64,000 nucleotides of DNA, taken from Bacteroidales bacterium. Its GTDB lineage: Bacteria; Bacteroidota; Bacteroidia; Bacteroidales; F082. Where the stretch lies: NCBI GenBank assembly GCA_024400305.1, contig JAKSMX010000001.1:186001-250000 (forward strand). Direction: 5' to 3'. Position 1 is the first letter of the stretch, and each line of letters begins with the position of its first letter. The notes beneath the pieces are model-generated. The model saw only the letters and a program-made list of their open reading frames with translations. It searched no databases and was not told where the DNA came from. Positions 37,010 through 47,600 of this stretch are shown here, piece after piece. The position numbers were made by a program, and so were the translations under genes.

Positions 37010-38590
37010 ATGAAAAATTTCAGAATAATAATCGCCGCAGTAGTCTGCCTTTTCTGCCTGAACGTCAACGCGCAGCAGAAAAGAAAGACGCGCATACACA
37101 TAATTCACGCCGACAGGAGCGAATACGACACCAACATCAACAGCGACGCCGACAGGCTCATCGGCAACGTGGTGATGCGCCACGACTCCACCTATTTCTA
37201 CAGCGACAGCTCATATTTCAACGACAAGTCACAGCTTTTCAACGGCTACAGCCACGTCCACATCAAGGTGAACGACAGCACCGACATCTTCTGCGACAGC
37301 TGCAAATACCTCGGCGAGACGAAATTAGCCGAACTTTTCAGGAACGTCATCCTGAAAGACGACTCCACCATCCTGAAAACCAATTACATGACATACGACC
37401 GGGAGCAGCATCTCGCCACTTACCCGCATCACGGCACGATCGACCGCAACGACAAGCATCTTGTGAGCGAGAAAGGCTATTACCATGACGACACGGAAAC
37501 GGCTTTCTTCCGGAAGGATGTCGTCGTCACAACACCCAAATACCAGATGTTCACCGACTCCTTGGTTTATGAGATACAGGAGGAGAAGATGACGTTCTTC
37601 GGCCCGACGAAAATCGTCAGCGATGACTACGTCCTCGACGGAAACCACGGCTGGTACGACGGCGTCAACGGTCTGGTGTATCTCGACAAAAACGCAAAGA
37701 TAACAAGCAAGGAACATTCAATCACTTCAACGTCAATGTTTTACGACAAGGCGAAAGACCATGCGGAGGCGATTGGCAACGTTGTGATGACTGACACCGT
37801 CAACAAAGCCATGGTTCTCGGCGACTATGCGGAGATGTGGAAGAGGCTCGGCAGGGGATTCGTCACCGACAGCGTCCGCGCCCTGTACTACGGCGAGGAC
37901 GACACTCTCTTCCTGCATTCCGACACGCTTTACGTCTATATGGACACCGTCACCGAGAAACTGACACGCGCCCTGGCATATTACAACGTGCGTTTCTTCC
38001 GCAACGACCTTCAGGGAAAATGCGACTCGCTCAGCTTCACCGTCAGCGACTCGACGGCGAGGATGCGCGGCACCCCCGTCATCTGGGCCGAGAAAAGCCA
38101 GCTTCAAGGCGACTCCATCAACATCGTAGTGGCGAACGAAACCATCGACAGCGTACTTCTCTATCCGAACGGCTTTATAATTCAACGAGATACAATCGAA
38201 GGCTACAACCAGATCAAAGGGAAGACCATAACGGCTTACTTCAAAGACAACGACATCGACCACGTCTATAACGAAGGCAACGCCGAGACAGCCTACTGGA
38301 TACGCGAGGAAGACGGCACACTCGTCGGGATCAACTTCTCGCAGAGTTCATCTATGGACATCAAGATTGAAGACCGCGAAATCTCAAACATCAAATATTT
38401 CAAGAAAACGACGGAGACGCTCTATCCGAAAGAGAAGATGACACCGGGCAAGGAACTGCTCAAAGGCTTCGACTGGCAGGAGGAAATCAGGCCGAAAGAC
38501 CGGCTCGACATCTTCCGCAAACCATCGAAAAAAACGGAGGAAGGAACAGAAGAGGGAACGAAGACGCCGCACCGCAGGAAGAAAAGTTAA
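37010..38590 (+). CDS. OstA-like (LptA/OstA_N) periplasmic protein
   Basis: 526 residues with a signal peptide (to about residue 22, ...CLNVNAQQ). It consists of OstA/LptA-type beta-jellyroll segments: RLIGNVVMRHDSTYFYSDS, then LFNGYSHVHIKVNDSTDIFC, then AIGNVVMTDTVNKAM. A basic tail rich in Lys, Glu and Thr closes the protein. It belongs to the Bacteroidota OstA-like family, thought to form or extend the periplasmic bridge that carries lipopolysaccharide to LptD. An LptD-like gene lies about 10 kb away. It is transcribed alone, and the following tRNA gene has its own promoter. Confidence 0.88.
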   Translation: MKNFRIIIAAVVCLFCLNVNAQQKRKTRIHIIHADRSEYDTNINSDADRLIGNVVMRHDSTYFYSDSSYFNDKSQLFNGYSHVHIKVNDSTDIFCDSCKYLGETKLAELFRNVILKDDSTILKTNYMTYDREQHLATYPHHGTIDRNDKHLVSEKGYYHDDTETAFFRKDVVVTTPKYQMFTDSLVYEIQEEKMTFFGPTKIVSDDYVLDGNHGWYDGVNGLVYLDKNAKITSKEHSITSTSMFYDKAKDHAEAIGNVVMTDTVNKAMVLGDYAEMWKRLGRGFVTDSVRALYYGEDDTLFLHSDTLYVYMDTVTEKLTRALAYYNVRFFRNDLQGKCDSLSFTVSDSTARMRGTPVIWAEKSQLQGDSINIVVANETIDSVLLYPNGFIIQRDTIEGYNQIKGKTITAYFKDNDIDHVYNEGNAETAYWIREEDGTLVGINFSQSSSMDIKIEDREISNIKYFKKTTETLYPKEKMTPGKELLKGFDWQEEIRPKDRLDIFRKPSKKTEEGTEEGTKTPHRRKKS

Positions 38591-38634
38591 GAGAAGAACG
38601 GTTGAAAAAATTTTCTTTCACACCGAAAAAAAAT

Positions 38635-38665
38635 GTTGCGCGTATTGAAAAAATGTGTATTTTTG
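38635..38665 (+). promoter_or_regulatory. Promoter of tRNA-Ala
   Basis: GTTG at 38635-38638, 19 nt, then TATTTTTG at 38658-38665; the mature tRNA begins 15 nt later. Confidence 0.65.
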
Positions 38666-38680
38666 CAGTGCAATTCAGGC

Positions 38681-38753
38681 GGGGTATTAGCTCAGTTGGT
38701 AGAGCGTTTGAATGGCATTCAAAAGGTCAGGAGTTCGATTCTCCTATGCTCCA
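38681..38753 (+). tRNA. tRNA-Ala (anticodon GGC)
   Basis: 73 nt folding into a full cloverleaf: acceptor GGGGTAT/ATGCTCC, D arm GCTC/GAGC, anticodon stem TTTGA/TCAAA with loop ATGGCAT (anticodon GGC), and T arm AGGAG/CTCCT with TTCGATT. The G3-U70 wobble pair, the main alanine identity element, is present. The CCA end is not encoded. A hairpin terminator follows. Confidence 0.96.
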
Positions 38754-38759
38754 CAACAT

Positions 38760-38802
38760 TAAGTGATAATCGGTTGATTTTCAACGATTGTCACTTTTTT
38801 TA
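38760..38802 (+). terminator. Terminator after tRNA-Ala
   Basis: AAGTGA with AATCGGTTGA on the left pairs with TCAACGATT and GTCACTT on the right, followed by TTTTTTTA. Confidence 0.8.
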
Positions 38803-38875
38803 TTCATGACTTTTGAACAATCAGATCGCCATTGCCGGGCGCACGTGCCGTGTATCCGGTTATCGAAATACAGCC

Positions 38876-39000
38876 CTGCTGGCAGCGCACAATGAAAAAA
38901 ACCATCATGCGCCAGCCAACTTCACTCTCAACTCTTCACTCTCAACTCTTCACTCTCAACTCTTCACTCTTATCTCTCATCTCTAATTCCCGCACGAAAA
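38876..39000. repeat. Intergenic hairpin element, copy B, with 14-bp tandem repeat tail
   Basis: The right arm ATGCGCCAGCC (38907-38917) pairs imperfectly with GGCAGCGCACAATG (38881-38894). It is followed by four copies of a 14-bp unit TTCACTCTCAACTC (38921-38976, the last one degenerate). It lies just beyond the broken hsdR on the coding strand. Confidence 0.65.
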
Positions 39001-39030
39001 TGGCGATTGAAATCGGTTTTTTCCATGTCA

Positions 39031-40360
39031 TCAAATTCTTTGAGACGACAACTGGCTCACCGCAGCCTGGAACACCCTTGCATTCACAAAGTTCTGGAAG
39101 TCAGGATTGGCGAAGTACGCTTGCACGAACTCCGTCTTTTCCTCCAGCATGGCAGCGACGATGTTGATGATGTCATCGTTGAAGGTTATCTGTGCCACCT
39201 GCCTGTCACCATTGCGGACGGCATTCGCAAAGCCAACGCTTGTCGCAATGCGAGCCGGCAGTTCCTCTATCTGACGTTGTACTTCGTCACGGTTTTTCAA
39301 TATGGCACGAGCCTTGCCACCAATCTTCATATAGACCTTCTTCAGGAAGTGCTCGACTATGATTTCACACTTCTTTTCTATGGTTTCCGGCTGACGCTCC
39401 ATGTATGCACGTATCTTGCCCAGCGCCTTCTTCTTGTCGTATTCAGGATCGTCTTCAACAGCCTTCAGCACACGATAATAAGAAGAATAAGGTGTGTAGT
39501 TCTTCAGCACATCGAGGATGAAGCCTTCCTCAACCGAGCTTGTTCTTCCGCCGCCATGCAAAGCGACGTTTCTTCCGGGTGAAAAGGCATGACCGGAGCC
39601 GCATTGCCAGAGATACCTGTTGCAAGGTTTGCTGACAGCGATCCGTTCTGACTGCTGTGTGCTTCATCTATGATAATGGCAAAGCGTTTGTCCTTCAATG
39701 AACTGCCAATCTCATCGAGGATGAACGAGAACTTGAAGATGGTGCTGATGATAATCTTTTTCCCTCCCGTCAACAGCTCACGGAGTGTTCCTGACTTATC
39801 CGCCCATCCCACGAGATTGCTCAATCTCCGGAAGGCATTGATGTTGTCACGTATCTGCCTGTCGAGATTCACGCGGTCCGTCACCACGATGATGCTGTCA
39901 AAGAGTTGTACTTCAGCTCGAATGTGGCGAGCGGCAGGCCGTTGACGAACACAACAAAATCAATCTCGTTGGCATTCACCTTTGAATACATCACCTGACG
40001 TATGACACCGAAAATGTTATGCTCGTATGCCACCTTGGCACTTGGATTCAGTTCTGACGGCAACGGATAATACAGATCAAAGGTTGAGCCGTTGAACTTA
40101 TATCCCTTGCGCAGTACGTCTGTCACGCCGCGCTTTGTTATCTCGCTTGCCAGCCGGTGAAGAACTTGAAGCGCTCACTTGGCGAGGCGAAGCACATTGA
40201 CTGCTTCACCTTCTCCGGCTGGGTTTCGGTAACGAAACGTTCCACCCACTTGTCAACCAGGGCGAAGTCCTTGTTGTAAGCGTGTGGAGTTTCCTGCTCG
40301 TAGCCGTTATGTTCACGGAGCCAATCATATCTTTTCAAGTCCTGTTTCTGAAGTGTCCAT
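39031..40360 (-). pseudogene. hsdR: Type I restriction subunit HsdR, broken and internally deleted
   Basis: The reading frame starts MDTSETGLEK at 40360, 10 bp after the hsdS stop. It then needs frame changes near 40330 (to YDWLREHNGYEQETPHAYN) and near 40150 (to LASEITKRGVTDVLRKG). A deletion near 39895 joins VNGLPLATFELK to FDSIIVVTDRVNLDRQ and removes about 130 codons with Walker A. A second near 39560 joins the DEAH box region (IIDEAHSSQNGSLSA) to SSVEEGFILDVLKNY, and a third near 39300 joins the helicase remnant to the C-terminal part. Only about 1.33 kb of some 3 kb remains. No functional endonuclease/translocase can be made. HsdM and HsdS are intact, so the locus can at most methylate. 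Confidence 0.9.
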
Positions 40361-40370
40361 AGTGTATGTA

Positions 40371-41630
40371 TTAGCAAACTTTTATCTGTCCTGTCACTAC
40401 GTCGCTGATTAGACGCTGTTTATATTCTTTTATACCTTCAATCTCCTTGTTTACGTTCTCCACCATCTTGTCTATCTTCGCTGTGCGCTCGGTGATGTGG
40501 GAGACGATGGCGCGTTGCTCGGAGAGAGGAGGGACGGGAATGTAGATATTTGAAATATCGTTGTAACTCATCGATTGACGCAATCCTCCACCCATATCAT
40601 AGAACACCTTCATTACATCGTAAGAATGCAGTAGTAGCTGAGTATATTCACTATTCATATTCTTCACGACTAAGCCAACATAGGCCGAAGTGATAATGCC
40701 ACGATTCTTTACAAGTCCAGTTCTTAAACTTTTATGATCGTTTTGTAAATCAGTAAGTCGTAGAATAATATAGCCGGGATTAACGATTTGATAACTCTCG
40801 TAATTCTCTGGTACTAAACCAAAGTTAATGTTCTTTTTTACTATTACATTGCCATAGCTTAATGAGAGAACGCAAGACTCTACATTCCCTTTGTTCTTTT
40901 CTTTGTTGTCTTGACAAAACATCTTTAGTTTTACACAATCCCAATGCTCTGGCACTTCTGGCAGCCAAGGAATATTGGTTTGTTTCATCGTGACGTTTGG
41001 ATTGAGACCTCGTGTCACAGCAGATGCTGTGACACGTTGTTTCATTTCGCCAAGCAGTTCCAACTCCTTCCGCTTCTGGGCTACCCATTCGTCAATCTTC
41101 CCACACTTGTCATCAAGGTAAGAGACAATAGCATGTTGTTCGGGGAGAAGGGGAAACAATGATTTTAAATTGTAAAAGTCTGCATTTCCAAGATTCTGAA
41201 GTCCCACAGTCATACCTTTGGAGGCAAATCCCAATATCAATCTGAATTGATTAGAATGGAACATATACTCATAATACTTGGGCACTATCGGTCTATTTTT
41301 TTCAAAAACTCCGTAGTGAAATGAAACCATTCCAACATATTTTGATGCAAACAGCACTCCTAAATGAGCTTTGAACCTATTTAGTACAATGTCCTCCTCA
41401 AGAACTCTTTTCCAGTTATCATAAGATGAGGTTTTTAAAGATGATTCTTTCATATCATCAGTAGGGATTAGTCCATCAACTTGTGATAATGACAATGGAA
41501 TGTCATTGGGTTGGGGTGCTCTGACATTTTCCTTAAATATAAATCTATTTTGCACACATTCCCAATGCCCCGGAATTTCCCCGAGCCATTGCACTCCACT
41601 ATCCTTATATGTATCGTATCGTTGTGCCAC
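40371..41630 (-). CDS. hsdS: Type I restriction-modification specificity subunit HsdS
   Basis: 419 residues with two target-recognition domains. TRD1 follows GVQWLGEIPGHWE; the first conserved helical spacer is LLPEQHAIVSYLDDKCGKID; TRD2 follows IPWLPEVPEHWD; the second spacer is PPLSEQRAIVSHITERTAKID. HsdS selects the two half-sites of a bipartite DNA target and docks HsdM. The frame is complete although hsdR right after it is broken. The TRD regions have lower GC than the rest, as usual for parts exchanged by recombination. Confidence 0.93.
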   Translation of the reverse strand: MAQRYDTYKDSGVQWLGEIPGHWECVQNRFIFKENVRAPQPNDIPLSLSQVDGLIPTDDMKESSLKTSSYDNWKRVLEEDIVLNRFKAHLGVLFASKYVGMVSFHYGVFEKNRPIVPKYYEYMFHSNQFRLILGFASKGMTVGLQNLGNADFYNLKSLFPLLPEQHAIVSYLDDKCGKIDEWVAQKRKELELLGEMKQRVTASAVTRGLNPNVTMKQTNIPWLPEVPEHWDCVKLKMFCQDNKEKNKGNVESCVLSLSYGNVIVKKNINFGLVPENYESYQIVNPGYIILRLTDLQNDHKSLRTGLVKNRGIITSAYVGLVVKNMNSEYTQLLLHSYDVMKVFYDMGGGLRQSMSYNDISNIYIPVPPLSEQRAIVSHITERTAKIDKMVENVNKEIEGIKEYKQRLISDVVTGQIKVC

Positions 41631-41648
41631 AAGTTAGTCTTCCATGAG

Positions 41649-42680
41649 TTATTCTTCTTTACCATGCTGAGCGAGAAAGAACTGTTTTTGCTGTTCTATC
41701 TCTCGACGAAGTTCCTCTTCAGTTGGCATGTATGCCATATATTTCGAAGCAAACAGCTGGTCGCTCTCATGCAGTACGGAATACCGGGCTATGGTCTTGT
41801 CCGTTTCGGTACAAAGCAAGACTCCTAAGGTTGGGTTATCATCTTCTCCCTTAACGATGTCGTCAAACATGCGCACATACATATCGAGTTGCCCAACGTC
41901 TTGATGTGACAATTTGTGCGTCTTCAGTTCAAACAAGACAAATCGCTTCATTCGATAATTATAGAACACCAGGTCAATATAATAGTCCTCGGTATCTGTC
42001 TTGATGTGTTTCTGTCTATCCACAAAGGCGAAGCCACGGCCGAGTTCCATGATAAACTGCTGAAGATTGTCAATCAAAGCCTGCTCCATCTCCGATTCGT
42101 CAAATTTAGTATCCTTGCGAAATCCCATGAATTCTGCAACAACGGGATTCTTGATATACTCCTTGGGGTCTTCTCCTTTTTCGATCACTGGCGACGGTAA
42201 TTCCAGTTGCTGACGTTGAGAAGCCATCATGCGACCATAGTATTGGGTGGAAACATTACGCTCCAAAGTACGTGTACTCCACATCTGTTCTGATGCTTCC
42301 TTAAGATACCATAATCTTCCCTCGGGCGTTGCTTCACGCATAATGATACGTAAATGTGTCCAAGTCAGATTACGAACGCACGCGTTCGCAATTTCCAAAT
42401 CTCTGAAACTTAAGTAGAAACGACGATATTGCTCTAAACTGCGCCTGCCATATCCTGATCCATACTCCAACGTAAGTTGTTGGGCAAGATTAGCAATAAG
42501 TCTTGCACCATACTTGGCTCTTTCCTGCCCTTGCTGTTCTTCCTCTACAATTCGCTTGCCTATATTCCAATAGGTAACAATGACAACTTGACCAGCTGCA
42601 GCATACGCCTGTCGTCTTCCTTCTTCTATAATCTTACGAATGTCATTCAAGACATTTCCTGTTTTTGTCAATTCATTCAT
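41649..42680 (-). CDS. DUF1016 / YhcG-family PD-(D/E)XK nuclease-domain protein
   Basis: 343 residues. The N-terminal half has YWNIGKRIVEEEQQGQERA and YGRRSLEQYRRFYLSF; the C-terminal half is a restriction-like fold with DLVFYNYRMKRFVLFELKT (D...ExK) and DVGQLDMYVRMFDD. Members are often found inside type I restriction loci, and this one sits between hsdM and hsdS, 4 bp before the hsdM stop in map order and 18 bp before hsdS. The active-site residues look intact. Its function is not settled; a nuclease accessory role is inferred. Confidence 0.88.
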   Translation of the reverse strand: MNELTKTGNVLNDIRKIIEEGRRQAYAAAGQVVIVTYWNIGKRIVEEEQQGQERAKYGARLIANLAQQLTLEYGSGYGRRSLEQYRRFYLSFRDLEIANACVRNLTWTHLRIIMREATPEGRLWYLKEASEQMWSTRTLERNVSTQYYGRMMASQRQQLELPSPVIEKGEDPKEYIKNPVVAEFMGFRKDTKFDESEMEQALIDNLQQFIMELGRGFAFVDRQKHIKTDTEDYYIDLVFYNYRMKRFVLFELKTHKLSHQDVGQLDMYVRMFDDIVKGEDDNPTLGVLLCTETDKTIARYSVLHESDQLFASKYMAYMPTEEELRREIEQQKQFFLAQHGKEE

Positions 42681-42684
42681 ACGC

Positions 42685-44535
42685 TTACTTCATTATCTCG
42701 TCCAACAATCCATCGGTGTCACGCTCTATGCTGCGGATGTCCTCCATGATGGCATCAAGGGTGCGGAGCTGCACTGGTTTGTAGAAATATTTGGTGAATG
42801 ACAGCTCGTAGCCGATGATTGGTTCGCCAAACTCTGCCTCTGCGTCGTATGGCTTGACTTCCTTTTCATAAAAAGCTTCGATTCCGCCAAGGTATAGAAG
42901 TGGTATCTGTTCAGACTCTTTCTTCTCGCATGCCATGACCGGCTTCCCCTTTTTCAAGATGATGTTGCCTTCTTCATCACGCTTCGGACGGAGCACGGGG
43001 ACCTGCCAATAACCGAACTCTTCATTCTTGAATATCTTGCTTTCTGGTGTTTCCTTGAAATCCATGAGAAGCTGAACGATTTTTTTGCGGTCAGTTTCAG
43101 AAGTCTCACAGTTCTTCTCTCCAAGGTTTTTACGGAGTGGAGTGCTGATATTTGTTGCGTCAATAAGTTGTACTAATCCCTTACGACGTTCTTCCTTGCG
43201 GTTAGTAATTATCCAGACATAAGTACCAATACCAGTATTGTAGAAATCCTTCTCTGGCATCGCAACGATGGCTTCAAGAAGGTCATTCTCAATGATATAC
43301 TTGCGGAGATTGCTTTCGCCACCGCCTGCATTGCCTGTGAACAACGAGGAGCCATTGTGAACTTCAACTATGCGGGTCTCCAACGGTGTGTCCTTCATAC
43401 GACTTACGTTGTTTGCAAGGAAAAGCATCTGGCAGTCGCCAATATCCGGCATGAAACTTGTTACGCCATCAAAGAAACGAGGGTCGGTTACTTCTTTCTT
43501 GTCGCCGACGCCCCAATTCTTCAGGTCTTCCTTCCATGGAGTACCGAAAGGAGGGTTGCTGATGCAGAAGTCGAATTTCTCGCCGGCATGTCCATCCTGG
43601 CTGATGGTCGAGCCAAAGGCAATATACTGATGGTCAACTGTGCCAAGACGATAAGAGAACTTGTTGATATTGCCATTTATCATGAGGTCAGCCTTACAGG
43701 TTGCGTAGGTATCAGGCTGCAACTCCTGCCCGAAGATACTTGTGCGGACACGCCTGCCTTCTTCATTGGCTATGCGCTCAATCTCTTCCTGTGCAATAGT
43801 CAAGATGCCGCCAGTACCACATGCACCATCATAGATAGTGTATGTATTGTCGGTTATCTTATCCTTGATTGGCTCAACGGCCAACTGTCCGAGCAAACGA
43901 ACATAGTCACGAGGTGTGAAGTGTTCACCGGCTTCGGTCACGTTGTTTTCCTCATTGAATTTACGCAACAGCTCCTCAAAGATGGTTCCCATGGTGTGGT
44001 TGTCGAGTCCAGGCAAACGTTCAACCATTTCCTTTGTGCCATCTTCACGTGTCACTTCCTGCATCACAGGCTTCACAGAGAGGTTTATGTTATCATCCGT
44101 GAACTTTTCAAGGAGCGAACCGAGGCGGTTTGTTTCTGTGAGATTATCCACCTGCTGACGGAGTTTGAACTTGTCTATGATGTCCTGAACGTCCTGCGAG
44201 AAACCATTGAAATACTCAATGATATTCATCTTCAGACGCTGTGGATCGATTTCGTTCTTCAGCGTCTTCATGGTGAAGGCACTGGTGTTGTAGAACGGAT
44301 AGCCAGTAACCTGAGTGAGGAACGGAGTGTAGTCGGCTATATGATGGCTGTCACAGAACTCCTTCCTTTCGAGAACGGCGGCTTTGGTCGGTTCAAGGAG
44401 CACGTCGATGCGACGCAACACCATGAACGGCAGGATTATCTTTTTGTAGTCGTCCTTCTCAAAGGCATGCACCAGAACATCGTTGGCGATGTTCCAGATG
44501 AAAGAGAAGAGAGCGTTATATTGTCTGTTGTCCAT
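42685..44535 (-). CDS. hsdM: Type I DNA methyltransferase subunit HsdM
   Basis: 616 residues. The N-terminal helical HsdM domain (1-140) is followed by the N6-adenine methylase with motif I YDGACGTGGILTIAQEE and motif IV CISNPPFGTPWKEDL, then C-terminal helices that bind HsdS. It is first of the operon hsdM, DUF1016, hsdS, hsdR. With HsdS it should form an active methyltransferase. A relic of an XRE-type regulator lies immediately upstream, so normal control of the locus is probably lost. Confidence 0.95.
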   Translation of the reverse strand: MDNRQYNALFSFIWNIANDVLVHAFEKDDYKKIILPFMVLRRIDVLLEPTKAAVLERKEFCDSHHIADYTPFLTQVTGYPFYNTSAFTMKTLKNEIDPQRLKMNIIEYFNGFSQDVQDIIDKFKLRQQVDNLTETNRLGSLLEKFTDDNINLSVKPVMQEVTREDGTKEMVERLPGLDNHTMGTIFEELLRKFNEENNVTEAGEHFTPRDYVRLLGQLAVEPIKDKITDNTYTIYDGACGTGGILTIAQEEIERIANEEGRRVRTSIFGQELQPDTYATCKADLMINGNINKFSYRLGTVDHQYIAFGSTISQDGHAGEKFDFCISNPPFGTPWKEDLKNWGVGDKKEVTDPRFFDGVTSFMPDIGDCQMLFLANNVSRMKDTPLETRIVEVHNGSSLFTGNAGGGESNLRKYIIENDLLEAIVAMPEKDFYNTGIGTYVWIITNRKEERRKGLVQLIDATNISTPLRKNLGEKNCETSETDRKKIVQLLMDFKETPESKIFKNEEFGYWQVPVLRPKRDEEGNIILKKGKPVMACEKKESEQIPLLYLGGIEAFYEKEVKPYDAEAEFGEPIIGYELSFTKYFYKPVQLRTLDAIMEDIRSIERDTDGLLDEIMK

Positions 44536-44565
44536 CGAGATTCAAGATTAGAGAATGATTAACTT

Positions 44566-44682
44566 CAACTTCAATTTGCACTTCGCCAGCACGAACCAGT
44601 TCAGAAACCTCAACGTTGAGAACCTTTTAGATTTTGGTGAGTGTCTCAAGATTTGGCGGCATTGCTTCTATCGCCGTGCGGT
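44566..44682 (-). pseudogene. Relic of an XRE-type helix-turn-helix regulator
   Basis: Between the AsmA stop and hsdM the minus strand reads EAMPPNLETLTKI, a stop, then KVLNVEVSELVRAGEVQIEV. That is the C-terminal part of a Cro/CI-type DNA-binding domain (consensus P-LETL-KIAKVLNV-VSEL) broken by a stop codon and lacking its recognition helix. XRE regulators commonly stand in front of hsdM in such loci, so this looks like the deleted regulator. The piece is short, so the call rests on a motif of about 25 positions. Confidence 0.55.
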
Positions 44683-47600
44683 TTAATATCTCTCCTGCAA
44701 ATCCTCCTTCAACGATTCAGAAATGGTCTTCTTCAGATCCATGATTTTCTCTTCCACGAAATTGCGTTTCTCTGGCTTGAAGATGTTTTTGACCTTGCCT
44801 TTCCTGAGTTTGAATTTCATATTGTCGAAGTCAGGGCCTTTTATCTCAAGTCCCAACAGATTGAGAATCGGCGGGTTAAGGACAGAGATGTTATAGTCGT
44901 AGCTCATATCGAGGTTATGCCGTCCGTAAAGTGCCGCCTGATATTTGTCGAGTGACACGACAAACGGATACACATCGATTTCGTTTCTGAACAGCGTGAA
45001 CTGCACGTCGAGCGTGTCGATTTTGTTCTCGGTGTTCTTGTCGAACCTCAACAGTTTCTTTATTGTCTTGAATGTCTCGCTGTCAAGCACCACCAAGTCG
45101 GAGCCTTCAATGCTGCACGCCGCCTTGAGTGTCGAATATTTCAGCGAATAGTCCGCCTTGAGGTTTGTCTCCGCCGCGAGATGGAACTCGGCGTTTCCCG
45201 CGAAAGACTTCAGCATAGGCACGATGGTGTCGATGTCGGGGACGAGTTTTATCATCTCGGCTATGTCGATGTCGAGCAGATGGAAGTCGAAGCCGGCGTA
45301 TAAATTGTTCTTTCTCGGCGACTTGTATATGGCGGTGAGCATCATCGTGGCGGCATCGGTGGTGAAGCCGACTTCACGCAAGACGAGGTTTCCGTTCTTG
45401 ACGGTCACGTCGCCGCCTATGTTTTTGACATCAACATCAGAGAATTTGGCTCTATTAATTAAGGTGTGCAACGTGATGTCAGTTCCGAGCGGCACGATAA
45501 ACGGGTCGTCTTCAACAAGTGTCGTGTCGGCAGTGGTTTGTTCCGCCACGGTGTCGGTGCTTCCCATGCCACTGAACAAGCCAAGCAACTCGCTGACATC
45601 GGTGTAGTCGGACGTGAACCTGAAGTCGCCGCGCAGCAGCTCGTTGTTATTAAAATATTCAATGAGATTGGTCATCTCACCCTTCAGGCTGAAATCAGAA
45701 TTGCCGAGTATCACTCTGCTGTCTTCCACAAGAAGCCCGTTCTCGTTGTATTTCATATTGACGCTCGGAATAATCACCGACTCATCAAGGCCGTCAACGT
45801 CAACCAAGGCGTTTGACAGGTCGATGTCGAACTTCGGGTTCCACTTTTCAAGCGGTTTTTCTTTTGTCTCGTCGCAGTCGGCACGTGCATCCAAAGCCAT
45901 TGATTCAGTGTTGAGTGCGAGGCCGTCCATCGAGAACGAGAGGCTGTCGCTGTTCAAGGCAGCCGTATATGAAACATCGCCGCCATCCGCCTGTTCCAGC
46001 ATCGTCACCGCCCCGTTGGTGTTGTCGGCGTCAACATTGATGTCATCCATGTTAAAAACAAGGTGTGAGAAGCCGAACTCGCCGGTGACTGAAGGCTGTT
46101 TCGAGCCGCCGACGATGTCAGAAACGAAACCGCTGATGTCAAAGTCATCGAGGTTCACCGACATCATCTCCGAGACATTCGCGACGAGGTCGGTGCCGTT
46201 GACTTTCAGCTGCGCGAACTTCTTCACGTTTTCATTCGGGACGCGGCGCGGATACGCCACATTGACATTGAAATTATTCGACACCAAATTGATTGTGTCA
46301 CAATAATTTACGATGAGGTCTTTCAGTGCGAGCTTCACATCGAACTGCGAGTTCGAAAGATTCATGTTCGTTACTTCAGCCACGCTGCCTTTCATATAGA
46401 CATCGGCGTTGATTGTCCCCTTCACCTTTATGTCGTCAGGAATGAACGGTTTCACATCGGCGGTTTTCACGTCGGCCTTGACCCTGATGTCGCAACGGCG
46501 GCTTTCGTTGAGGGCGTCATTCACTTTTCCTTTCACATCGACGCTGCTGTTGTTCATCTTGGCTTTCAATGAGTTAAGTGTGATATCTGTTTCACCGTTC
46601 AAGTCTAATTTTGCATTAATGTCAGTATTTATCGCCCTTACCGGGAATGGCAGAGCTTCCGGCATCTCGAAAAACCCGTCGTTGAAGGCGATGTCGGCGG
46701 TGACGACGGGCATCGAATTTTCGTTGTAAACGCCCGCGACATTGGCGTTCAATTTCAGCTTGCCGTCGGCGTAGATGCCATCGAGAGCGTCGCCCAAGAC
46801 GGCGTCCGGGACGAAATCGATGGTCTTCGCGACCTCCAAAGTGTTGGTCTTGACATCAACATTCATGTCGATGCCGTCCTCATTCATCGCGAGATGACCG
46901 GCGAGACCTATAATCAAGTCATTGACTGCCAACGACAAATCACCAATTGTAATGTCTTTTTCCTTCAAGGCCATACGAAGCGGCGACCTTGAATCTATCG
47001 TGACATTTACGTCATTCAGATATTCGTCTTCGCCGAGCGAAAGAGAAACACTGTCGATTCTTATTCCGGTTCCAGAGCAGTCCAGAAGATTAAAGTCACG
47101 CATAACGCATTGTGTCTCAATGGCAAAGCAATCAAAATCGGCGGAGATCATGTCGTTGCCGCTCATCAGGAAGTCGGTCTTTCCAAGACTGATCTTCGGA
47201 GAGCATTCGACGATGTCACCGACATATTTCAACCCGCTTTCAAGCTTGAAATCCTCCATCACGCTGTTGATTGAAGTCGAGTCGTCAGCGATATTCGCAT
47301 CTATATCATTGATTTTCAGATAAAGATCTCCGAGATAAGCCTCCTCGTCAACCTTCACTTTCAAAGTCATGTCCATGCCGTTCACGGCGGCGTTGGTATT
47401 CGACGAGAGGTCTGTATAAGAAAGGTTTACGTCTTTGAGTTTCAGTTTGTCGAGGTCAATGCTGTATGACACCGGTTCTTTCTCCTCTTCTTTTTCTTCT
47501 TCATCGCCGCTCACAAAAATGTCGAAGTTGTTTTCACCTTTTTCGTTGAAAAAAGCGTTGACGCAGCCGCCATAAAGGTTCGCCTTGTTGACGATGATAT

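Noticed and set aside
38921-38976. CRISPR array
   Set aside because: Four contiguous 14-bp units with no spacers; a short tandem repeat attached to the hairpin element.
39031-40360. Assembly error as the only cause of the broken hsdR
   Set aside because: One or two frame changes could be sequencing errors, but three separate deletions removing over half of the gene cannot.
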